A DNA stretch of 64,000 nucleotides from Arachis hypogaea. Taxonomy: Eukaryota; Streptophyta; Magnoliopsida; Fabales; Fabaceae. The notes below the pieces were generated by a model. It was not told the origin of the DNA, did no database searches, and saw only the letters and a list, made by a program, of their open reading frames with translations. Numbering within the stretch: position 1 is the stretch's first letter; every line of letters starts with the position of its first letter. Positions 22,207-32,362 of this stretch are shown piece by piece. The position numbers were made by a program, and so were the translations under genes. The stretch lies in the NCBI RefSeq assembly GCF_003086295.3, contig NC_092046.1, forward strand, positions 107,363,363 to 107,427,362. The letters are read 5' to 3'.

Positions 22207-22895
22207 CAGACAAACACCCACGTCTACTAGGGTTCGTGTGAATACTTGGCCGGAAAGTACGAGCCAACAGCTATGTTTATACATCTCGTAGATGGTTAAT
22301 CCACGATTTCATTGGGAACTTCTTGAGACACCAGTTCAGCCGATCTTCGGGGAGATTAGAGTCTCCGTGGTATAGGCTAGAATCCATAGAAGCAGCATTC
22401 TCTGATCCAGAAGATTCGACCTTGTCTGTGGCGTTTTGAGTAGGATCGCAAAGAGAATGACTTGCTAAGAGCTTCACCCTCCGTCAGATTGAGTGACCAC
22501 GGGCAATGGCGTTTAACCTGTAGCAGAGGAGATCAATGACCACGGGCAATGGTTTTGATCACTTACAGCCTGCCATAGAAGAAGATCATTCACAAGCAAA
22601 GAAGACAGTGGTACCAGAGTTACTTTAGAAAGACAAAGCAACTCCGACTCTCAGCTCTATTCCTATCCCTGAAAACACTGGTTTTACAAATACAAATTAT
22701 GAATAGTTTTCTCTAATCCAAAAACCTTCTGATTTTGCGTGACTAAGACCTGCAAGACAACCATTGCTTGCTTCAAGCCACAATCCTTGTGGGATCAACC
22801 CTGACTCGCTCAGGTACTACTTGGATGACCCAGTGCACTTGCTGGTACTGCTACTGTTGTACGAAATAGTGTGGGTTTTGCGTACCTGTGCACCA
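22207..22895 (+). repeat. Element B 3' LTR, right part
   Basis: It continues the LTR after C (GACAAACACCC...) to ...GTGCACCA, colinear with 8030-8718. The target duplication cttag follows at 22896-22900 and the protease of D resumes. Confidence 0.9.
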
Positions 22896-23308
22896 CTTAG
22901 CTACAGCCAAGGCACTCACAGATGTTGAGAAAGGGGAGCTAATATTGAAAATACATGACAAACAACTCACCTTTCATGTCTTCAAACCCTCCCATGAGTC
23001 TGAGCAAGACTACAAAGGCCTGAAGGATGATTATGAGAAAGCAATTATGGAGGAAGCAAGCAGCAAATCATAAGCAGAGCCTCTGAAGGCATCTCTAGTG
23101 GAAAAATAAGAAATACAAGTGGGACAGAGTGATATCAATTCACCAACCACTAATCCCACCTCATTTTTCTATAATTCCATCCCAACTACCTCAAGTGTAC
23201 ACAATCAATAGAATCCTCTCCTTGGAGCATGTAGAGATTCTCAAAGAAAAAAGTGGAGATAGATTCACCATGAGAGGAGAAGACCTGAGACACTACCAGC
23301 CTCCCTGA
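22896..23308 (+). pseudogene. Element D gag-protease, 3' part
   Basis: It restores ILGRPF|LATAKAL across B and reads DVEKGELILKIHDKQLTFHV up to a stop at 23071. Beyond it, with frame shifts, come the tail signatures NRILSLEHVEIL and RGEDLRHYQPP before a stop at 23306-23308. The end matches E and B. No RT follows: ORF2 begins within 1 kb, so D never had, or has lost, the whole pol. Confidence 0.8.
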
Positions 23309-24276
23309 TAAAGGCCAACCATCAAGCTAATGACGTTAAGGAAGCGCTCATGCTTTATATCCTTTTGAGTTTCGGTTTTAATAGTAGTTAATAAAGTAGT
23401 ACTCATTATAATCAAATCAAAAGTGACAATTACTTCATTGAATTCTTGCGTAAAATATATAGTGGACAACAAGTTTGGTGTGCAAGGCACCTAGGATGAT
23501 ACATAAAGTGCATACTATGTATATCTTAGGAGTTTAATCAATTTTTCTTGCACCACATGACCAAAAACTAAGTTTGGTGTTCACTAATGTTATACGCATA
23601 TTCATAAGAAGTCAAGTTGAATGTAATTCATGAGTAATACTTAGTTTATTCTATTTAGTCAAGTAACGAAAATTCAAAAAAATTAGTTACTGCATTTCAT
23701 TTTGCCGCCACCAATTGAATTTAATTTTTGTTTATTGTTTTGAATAGAGAATTGGAGGAAGAGATTGATGGAAATGACAAGTCAAGGAAGGGGGAGGATT
23801 CGGCTACTCTATGAAGGGCTAAGCACATGTTCTTGAATGGCGTTCCTTGGGAAGTGATACATGCAAGCATTGGTTAGTTGAGTGTGTAATAACTTCCACC
23901 CTTGATGACCGATCCTAACCACCTCATAAAGTGGCAATCCTTGTCTCCATACCACTTCACATACACACCATCCATCTTCATCACACAATGATAATCTACA
24001 CCCTTCATTCACCCGCCACCTTCTAATATAAATAACCTCCACTATATGTGACCGAAACCATTGCCCACGTCTATACTTCAATTCTCATTCCATTGCAAGC
24101 TACCTTCATACCTTTTACCTTTGGTCACCTTCCATCATTTACACCTCCACATTCTTTTCTTATAGTTAGCACCCTTAATCATTCATTTAGTTTCCTTCTC
24201 AAGCCATACCCTTAACTCACTTCACTCACTAGACTTGTTACCCTCCTCTATACCCTTTCTATTCAGTTCCTCACCT
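23309..24276 (+). other. Noncoding region between gag-pro and ORF2 of D
   Basis: It begins with a copy of the conserved segment (TCAAGCTAATGACGTTAA, AAGCGCT) whose hairpin part is missing. AAGTTTGGTGTGC and AAGTTTGGTGTTC are at about 23471 and 23572. No coding evidence; the last part is C/T-rich before the ORF2 ATG. Confidence 0.55.
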
Positions 24277-25841
24277 ATGGCATCATCAAGCTCCAAGAGA
24301 AGAAAGGGAAAGGAACCTATGGAGCAATATCCCTTTGATAAAAAGAAATTCAGAACCTTGCACCATGCATTACAATTCGGATGGATGGCAGACAAGGAGA
24401 TAGTACACGAGTTAGCCTTCCAATTTAAGGAGAATGAATGCCTAGAAATCAATGAGAAAATTGGAAGGAGAAGGTGGGAACTCCTTGTTGATCCAGTCAC
24501 AAAAGTGAGTGCAACTCTTGTTAAAGAATTCTACGCAAATGCAGTTCGAGAAGACAAGACCGATGACTCTTACAAGAGCTATATAAGGGGGTGGTGGTTG
24601 ATTTTAGTCCAACTTCCATCATGAGGGTACTCAAGCTACGAGCCGTACCAATTGAAGAAGCAAGTTACCAATCAAGAGTGAGTCGTGATCCTGACCATGA
24701 CGAAATTGTAAATGATATTTGTGTCTTAGGGGCCTATTGGGTGAGGGACTCCAATGGAGCACCTAAGTTAATTAGAAGAGGAGACCTCATCCCGGAAGCC
24801 AAAGGATGGTTTGAGATAGTAAGGAGGTCCATTCTTTCTAGCTCGAACAATTCGGAAGTTAATATCAATAAAGCAACTATAGTGCATTGTATAATGAAAA
24901 GAGGGGAAATCAAGGTTCATGAACTCATAGCAAAAGGTATTTGAAACATGGCCAAGAAGAATGATTCTGAAGCTTGGCTTGGCTACCCTAGCACCATATT
25001 TCGTTTGTGTGAAAGAGCTAAAGTGGTGTTTGAGGATGACAACTCCGAGTGGGTGACAGTTGGTAAGCCAATTACTCCTCGACGAATGAACTATGTTGCA
25101 CCTGCTCAAGCTCAACGAAGGCCCCAAAGAAAGAAAAGAGCAGTGCCACAAGCCTCAGAAGGACAAGCTTCGGGAGGACAAGCCCCAGTCACCTTGGACA
25201 TGAGCCAAGTCCAAGAAGCCATTGATAGCTTATCAAGGCAATATCTAGAGAGCCAAGAGCAACAGAGGAACCTCTAAATGCAAATGATAAACCAACAAGA
25301 AGAATTTCAATCCCAAATGATAGATCACCAAAGAGAGTGGCAGAAGCAAATAATGGAGCAATAAATCGAGCAAGGCAAACAATTTGGTGAATCCATAAAC
25401 ATGGTAAATCAAAGGCAAGCTCAACAACAAGAAGCTATCCAAAGACTACTTCAAATGCAAGCCCACCAAGATGCACATATTCATAAAATGCGTCGAAGAC
25501 AAAATAATCAGATGGAAGCATTTGATGAGTATAGAGCATTCCAAGAAGGAGTCTATCTAAGTAAAGCTGGGTATGATATAAACACTCAAGCTAGGCTCAG
25601 CTACTTGGTTGGGCAGCTACCCACGCTAAATCTAGGAATCAAGAGATATGAAGAAGTTGACGATGAGCTAGCACAATTAGAGAAAGAGAGAGCATAGCAG
25701 AGCCATGAATCAGCAAGAAAAGCATCGGAGGATTGGAAAAAAGCAAGGATGGCACAAGGGCAAGGGGGCACAAGCGGTCAAAAAGAAGGAACAACAAAGA
25801 AAAAGGACAAACAAGTGGAGGGACATGAAGAAGGTAAATGA
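24277..25841 (+). pseudogene. Element D ORF2 (putative plant transposon protein type), broken
   Basis: ATG at 24277 (MASSSSKRRKGKEPM) is chosen because E has the same start context. A basic, NLS-like N-terminus is followed by a globular region (LHHALQFGWMADKEI, RRRWELLVDPVTKV, VKEFYAN). A frame change lies near 24590, after which DFSPTSIMRVLKLRAVPIEE and DICVLGAYWVRD follow. Stops are at 24942, 25275, about 25362 and 25695. The C-terminal third is Gln/Glu-rich and probably coiled coil; the frame ends in a Lys-rich tail at 25841. From memory it resembles the domain labelled putative plant transposon protein, as does F ORF3. Its role is unknown; it sits where Athila elements carry env-like genes. 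Confidence 0.7.
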
Positions 25842-26929
25842 TAAACAAGGTGGTGGAGTTTCTTTTTAAGCTTTGAATAAGGAAGTGTATGTATGAAACA
25901 GAGCATGCCTCCGTAGTAGTTATGAATTTTAATTTAGTTATTTGAATCATTTAGTCTCTTTTAGTCTATCTTTAGCTTGCTAGCTTAGATGCTTAGGCCA
26001 CTACATCATTGCTTAAGTTGTATGCTTTGTTCTTGAGCTTCAATAAAAGAAAGTGTAAGAAAAGGTTGTGAAAAAGAAGAGTGAAGTCCAAAGTTTGTAG
26101 AATAAAGTCCTAGTGTTTATGGTGATATTTGCTAGCTAAGTTGGTTCATCAATAAGGTTGAAAGTTAGAATATCTCTTGAACTATGAGCTCAAGGTGCAT
26201 TTTATGAGACTTAGATGAATAAAAAGATCCGGTACTAAAAAAAACTGAAAAAGAAGGAAAAGAGCAAGCAATAAGGCTAGGCACCAATAGTTTAAACCCT
26301 GAGATATGTGTCTGTGGTGTTTTTGTGCAAGGATATGCTTGGATGATTAGGTTCTGAGGAGTGCTTTATCATTTGATAACTTGGGTTAACTAACCCGGGA
26401 TTATCAACTGAAAGTCCACTATCAAGAGCAACCTTGTCACAAAACATTTAGTAACCCAAAGAGGTGCTGGACACAAGGTCTCAGGAATGAATAACAAGCT
26501 ATGTGCCTATGGTGTGTATGTGTTGAGGAGAGGCTTGAGTAAGTAAGTCTTCAGGGGTGTCTCAACACCTAGCACACTGAACTAACTGGTTCGGAAGTGT
26601 TGGTTGAAAGCTTATCATAAAAAGTTGCCTCAACACAGAGCACTTAGCTAGATAAAGTAATAAGCTTCTAAAGAGAAAAAGAAAACAAAAACAAAGCTAA
26701 GTTAAGGATCAAGAATAAGAGTCTCATAAAGGGCAATAGAGTGAGTATTTAAGAGCATATTATAGCCTAGAAACCAGCAAGAACATGAACCTAAGTTGTC
26801 AGGCGTGAACCTCCGTAAACTAGGGTTTGAATTCTCTCAATAAGGACTTATATCTCTTTGTATTCTCATTCATTTTTTCTTATGTTTTATCACTTGCTTG
26901 AGGACAAGCAAGATTTAAGTTTGGTGTTG
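25842..26929 (+). other. 3' noncoding region of D with PPT-like end
   Basis: AT-rich, with no ORF I trust. It contains two partial copies of a segment with GTGCCTATGGTGTGTATGTG / GTGTCTGTGGTGTTTTTGTG near 26310 and 26500. It ends in TTGAGGACAAGCAAG and TTTAAGTTTGGTGTTG at 26899-26929, next to the 3' LTR. Confidence 0.55.
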
Positions 26930-28036
26930 TGATGTCAGGGCATCTTGGCTAGTTTCACAAGCCATTTTGAGTATGTTTTAGGTTAGTTTCATGCATTTTC
27001 TTAGGTAATAAGCAAGCATTTGGATGAGTTGTGCATTCATGTTTTGATTCAATCAAACATTGTGAATTCTAAATATTTTCATGAGAATAATGCAAAGATT
27101 AATTGATGTAAAGAATGATGCATTATCTTATGATTAGAGCAAGGCTTTGATGCAATTTGTTGATTGATTTCAGGTAAGAAGAAGCAGAGAAGAGCCATGT
27201 TAGTAGCCACGTTAGTGCCACTAACGTGGGCACTAACATGCAAAAGGAGAATAAGCCACATTAGTGGCTGAGTAAATGCCACTAACATGGGCATTAACAT
27301 GGAAGAAGAGAGCAGCTTGGGACGTTAATGGTGAAGTTAACACCATTAACGTGAGCGAAAGGAAGAAAGAGCCACGTTAATGGCTATGTTAGTGCCACTA
27401 ACGTGAGCCGTTAACATGGAAGAAGGGGGCAGCTTGGGACGTTAATGGTGAAGTTAACACAATTAACATGATCGAAGAGCAAGGAAGGCCACGTTAATGC
27501 CACTAACGTGGGCATTAACGTGGGCTTAAGGCAAAAGTGGTGCCGTTAGTGGCCACGTTAGTGCCACTAACGGCTGGGTTAACATGATTCAAGCGAGATT
27601 GGGGACGTTAGTGACCACGTTGATGTCAATAACGTCTTCGAGCCAGGAATTTACACATCACATTACTCACACTAACGGCCTAACTAACGTGACTACTGCC
27701 TAACTTAAACTCCCCCAGCAAGCTAAGCAAAGCCCAATGAGTTCGTTAACTGCTTCAACTGAGGCCAAGGGCCCACATCTAGATACTTGCAGACTGAACT
27801 GAGGATCAGAGAAGTAGTATATATAGGGGTAGTTTTGAACTAGAAAAGATATTGGGACCTGGGGGATCCAGGATTGTAAACACTCACAATTTACTTTTCT
27901 CTGTACTCAATTTACTTCCAATGCACTTTACATTTTCATTTTCCAGTCCCAGAGTTATGATCAACTAAACCCCACTTCATTGGGGGACAGAGCTCTGTTG
28001 TAATTCAATGGATCAATCGTAAGTTCTTATTCTTCT
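26930..28036 (+). repeat. Element D 3' LTR, left part
   Basis: TGATGTCAGGGCATCTTGG start, the same family as the 5' LTR of E (57478). A TATA-like GTATATATAGGGG is at about 27817. It is broken at 28037 by F; the duplication cttct (28032-28036) recurs at 41101-41105. Confidence 0.9.
27195..27690. repeat. CCACGTTAGTG..CACTAACGTGG word array in LTR of D
   Basis: Repeated inverted words built on CACGTTAGTGCCACTAACGTG and ACGTTAATGG lie about 260-760 bp from the LTR start. They are less regular than the array in E. Confidence 0.8.
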
Positions 28037-29554
28037 TGATAAACCATTATTTTATAATTAATATTGAGTTTAATTGAGTGGTTTTATTAATTCTTTACCT
28101 ACTTATTCATATGATTAGCATGATATTACAATTTCTTCCCAAAATAACCCCATGGTTGGAAACTTGCCTACTAGAGATCTTTTGACTATGTATTTTAATC
28201 CTCCTCTATACCATTCGATGCCATGATCTGTGTGTTAAGTGTTTCAGACATCATAGGGCAGGAATGGCTTAGAAAATAGAGAGGAAGCTTGCAAAAATGG
28301 AAGGAACACAAGAAACCAAGGAGATGACCAGTGAACAATGACGTGAGTGCATGGCTCACGCGAACGCGCGAAATGGAAAAATCACAGCGACGCGGACGAG
28401 TCCCTGACGTAAATGCGTGGATTGGAATCCGCATGAATGACGCGAACGCGTGGACAACACGAACGCGTGACAAAGAAAATTGCTGAATGATGCGAACGCG
28501 TGGACGACGCGTACGCGTGACCTGCGCGATCTACAGAAATAACAGAATACACTGGGGGCGATTTCAGGCCGCCTTTCGACCTAGCTTTCGGCCCAGAAAC
28601 ACAGACTAAATCTAGGGAACATGCAGAGACTCATCACGCATCCACACACATTCAGATTCATCAATATTAGGATTACTCTTAGTTTTTAGATCTGAATCTA
28701 GATTTGCATTACATTCATAGTTTATGCTTTTGCTTGGATTTTGGATGCGGTGAGTCATTACCTCCGTTAAAGACATTACTTTAGTTTGTTTCCTTATTCC
28801 TCTACTTTTATTCATTGCTCATTGACTCTATTCAATTAAGTATGTTACATTTTGAATTTATCAATATCTAGAGTTATTTTTATTTTTAATAAATTTTGAT
28901 TCTCTATTTAATTTTAATTAATTATGTCTTCTTATATTTTTATGATTATTAATTTCATGTCAATGGAGTAGATCCTCTACTTGACATGGGGGTTGATTAA
29001 AAGGAGACACTTGAGTTGGAATGCTCAAGTGCCTAGTTAAATTCGACGTTGTTGGCTAATTCTATACCTGCTAACGCTGGACCTTCCTAAGGGAGAGGAC
29101 TAGGATTTGCGGGTAAGAGTTTGTTCAATCACTATACTTTCCTTTATTCAGTAAGGGTTAACCAAGTGAGAACAACAACCTCTTTACACTACACTTGAGA
29201 AGATTCCAGCAAGGATAGGACTTCCACTCAATTATTCCCCCAGTCAAGGCCTTTTATTTAGAATATCCATAATTATTCTTAGTTTATTTTTATTGCTTTA
29301 ATTTACAATCACTTTTAATTACTCATAATCCAACTCAAACTTTCTGGAATTTTTCTGATTAATAAACTAGCACTCTTTCCTGCAACTCGTTGGGAGACGA
29401 CCTGGGACTCTTACTCCCAGTATTTTTATTTCTAAAATTTGTGACAACCCTTTTTTTAAATTGGTGAGGTAGATCTTAGCCGGTTAAGAGCTATACGTGC
29501 AACGCTATTCTCTTATTTGGAATCTCTTAATTGGTTAACTTCTGCCACGCATCA
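28037..29554 (+). repeat. Element F 5' LTR
   Basis: 1518 bp, TGATAAACCATTATTTTA... to ...CCACGCATCA. The 3' LTR has nearly the same length (1517 bp) and shows scattered substitutions, so the insertion is not brand new. Confidence 0.95.
28341..28530. repeat. ACGCGNACGCGT word array in 5' LTR of F
   Basis: GACGCGAACGCGTGGAC-like words lie 305-495 bp from the LTR start. The 3' LTR has the same block at 39889-40078. Confidence 0.85.
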
Positions 29555-29559
29555 ATTTT

Positions 29560-29577
29560 TGGTGCCGTTGCCGGGGA
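29560..29577 (+). promoter_or_regulatory. Primer-binding site of F (tRNA-Asp type)
   Basis: TGGTGCCGTTGCCGGGGA, five bases after the LTR end. Confidence 0.88.
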
Positions 29578-29693
29578 GTTGCAATAGTGTGCTAAATTAT
29601 TAATTAGTGTACATATTTTTATTTTTGTTTTTATTTTATTCGCATATTTTATTTTTATTTCTGTTACTATGAGCTTCATGTCTTTCTCATTGA

Positions 29694-32357
29694 ATGATGC
29701 GTTCATTGCCTGATCCGAGTATAGTCCCATTTGACCCTGAAATTGAAAGAACTCTTTCACATATTAAACGAACTCGACGTCGGTTAGCCTCTGAAGGTGG
29801 TGAAGTAATTGTTATCGATTCACCAGTCTCATCTGAGGGCGAATCTGAACCACCATCTGAGAGTGAGACAAGCTCATTTACTACTGATTCAGTTGATTCA
29901 CGTGCAGGTGACATGGCAGCACCAAGGAGAATTACCCTCCAGGAGGCAGGAGCCTCAGACTTCACACTGCAACCGTATCAAGTGCATCACCCAACTCTAG
30001 CTGCAGATTTTGAACTAAAGACTGCACTAATCAACTTGATGCCCAAATTTCATGGCTTACCCACTCAAGAGCCTATTAAGCACCTTCGAGATTTTCAGAC
30101 AGCCTGTTCTACTGTTAGGCATCATGGAGCAGATGAAACTTCTATTATGTTAACCGCCATCCCGTTTTCTCTTGAGGGAAAGGCGAGGGAGTGGTACTAC
30201 ACTCAACCTGAAGCGACTGTTACTAACTGGGATACACTTAGAAGAAAATTTTTGGAAAAATACTTTCCAGCTGAAGTTACTGATAGATTGAGGAAAGAGA
30301 TTTCAAGGATTATTCAAGGCGAATTCGAGACTCTCTATGAATATTGGGAGCACTTCAACAATCTCCTGGATGCATGTCCCCATCACATGATTGATAGACT
30401 AGTATTAATCAGCTACTTCACTCAAGGCATGAACCCCCAGGATAAGACTAAACTGGAAGGTGATAGTAATGGTTCTTTGAAAAAGTATAAAACCGCAGAT
30501 GAAGCATGGCAGCTGATCAGCGACTTAGCTGAGTCCATTAGGAATCACAGACAGAGGCGCAACCATCCCAAGGCTGTTGCTGAGGTTTCTTCTAGCATTG
30601 AAACTACTGCTCTCACACAAAGTGTATGTGAAATGACCAACCTACTGAAGCAGATGCAGTTGAACCAACAACAACAAGCTCAGCCTCACCCACCACAACA
30701 AAGCCAACAATTGGTTCCACAAAGAGTATGCGGGATCTGTGCTGATTACAGTCATTATACTGATGAATGTCCGCAGCACCAGGAAGACAACAATATGGCA
30801 GCCACTCACAACTTCTATGACCGCCAGAATCAAGGAAACAATCAACAAGGTGGTAACTACAACCAAGGTGGCAACTATAACCATGGATGGCAGGACAACT
30901 CCAATCTAGGCTGGAAGGATAATTCTAACCATGGCTGGAGGGACAACTATAACAGAGGAGGCAGAGACAATAATGGAAACCAGAGGTGGAATAACAATAC
31001 CAACAACAGACAGCAGAATCAGAACCAACCTTACAGAGCACCTCACCTCAGATAATCACAAGGAACCCAGCACAACCAACAACAAGTTCCTCAGATCACT
31101 TATTCTAATCCCTCATCAAATGACGAGATGCTCTGTTCTCTTGCGCAAGGACAACAGGACATGCAAGCACAGCTGAACTCTAGTCTGAATGGCTTGACTG
31201 CCACTTTACAAGCTCTCGTCTCCCGGATGGATTCCTCACTTAATTCCACACATCAACTTTCAAGCTCTAGTGGAATTCCTTCTCAACCACTGCCTAATCC
31301 CAGGGGTGACATCAACGCCATCACTTTGAGGTCCGGAACCACATTGCAGGAGAGGAACCATGAGAAGCCAAGCCCACCAGAACACGTGCCAGCAGAGGAT
31401 GTGGTGGAAGTGGAAGATGCTGAAGAGGAAGAGGACGTACAAGACATTGTTGAAGAAAAAGAAATTCAACCACAGAATGAAGCACCAAGGGATACAGAAG
31501 CTGCAAATCATGCCCTCCCTATCCCCTTTCCACAAATCACAAGGAAGCCTAGAAATCATATGAAACTTGACCCCAAAATGGTAGAAATATTCAAAAAGGT
31601 TGAGGTAACTGTTCCCCTTTTCTATGTTATTCAATAGGTACCTAAATATGCAAAGTTTCTAAAGGATTTGTGCATACATAAAGATAAGATTAATGAATTA
31701 AAAACTATTCCTTTAGGTAGTTCTATATCTGCTTTAATGAAAGGTATACTTGAAAAATGTAGTGATCCAGGTCCATGTATGGTTAACTGTACCATTGGAG
31801 GTGTGATATTTTCTGACTGTATGTGTGATTTAGGAGCATGTGTTAGTATAATGCCTTTGTCTATATATGATACTTTGAGGCTCCCTCCCTTAAAAAGGTC
31901 GGCAGCTCGTTTTGTCTTAGCAGATAAAAGCATTATTACAGTAGTTGGAATTGCTGAAGATGTATTAGTGAGCATTAAGGGGCTCACATTTCCTATTGAC
32001 TTCTATATCCTGGAAATCCCCCCTAATGACTCAGGAAGACCATCATCAATCCTTCTTGGAAGACCATTCCTGAAAATTTCAAAGTACAAGCTGGATGCAT
32101 TCTCAGGAACTTACTCCTTTGAGATAGATGGCAGAACAGTGAGTTTCAGTTTAAATGAAGCTATGAAGCATCCTCCAAAAGACCATTCTATCTTCCAGTA
32201 CGACATTATTGATGAAACTGTGGCTGAAGTTCACCAGGAGGAATTAGAAGAGAAGTACATAGAGCAAGGTCCAAGTGTGGGGACACTTTCTAAAAATAAT
32301 GAGAACACTTTACCATTATCAACAGCCCCAGATGATCCAGAGCCTAGTTATGAGTAG
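29694..32357 (+). pseudogene. Element F gag-protease, three in-frame stops
   Basis: Gag starts near 29694 (MMRSLPDPSIVPFDPEIER; the exact Met is uncertain). The gag core includes FELKTALINLMPKFHG, IPFSLEGKAREWYY, FLEKYFPAEVTDRLRKEI and SYFTQGM. A CCHC zinc knuckle (CGICADYSHYTDEC) lies at about residues 346-360, then a Gly/Asn/Trp-rich RNA-binding-like tail. The frame is broken only by stops at 31053 (Gln codon changed), 31635 and 32355. INAITLRSG is near 31310. The protease active site CDLGACVSIMPLS is near 31826 and its end SSILLGRPFLK near 32050. A one-base deletion near 32362 separates it from pol. Gag forms the particle; protease matures it. Confidence 0.93.
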
Positions 32358-32362
32358 AAATT

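Larger units (their letters stand above)
7154..22895 (+). mobile_element. Element B: gag-protease-only LTR retrotransposon
   Basis: The element has LTRs at 7154-8718 and 18045-22895 (the latter split by C), a PBS at 8725, a very AT-rich leader, a broken gag and protease, no RT, RNase H or integrase, and a PPT-like end at 18016-18044. Two solo LTRs and truncated element C inserted later. Without the insertions it would be about 9.4 kb. It is inserted in the protease of D. Confidence 0.9.
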
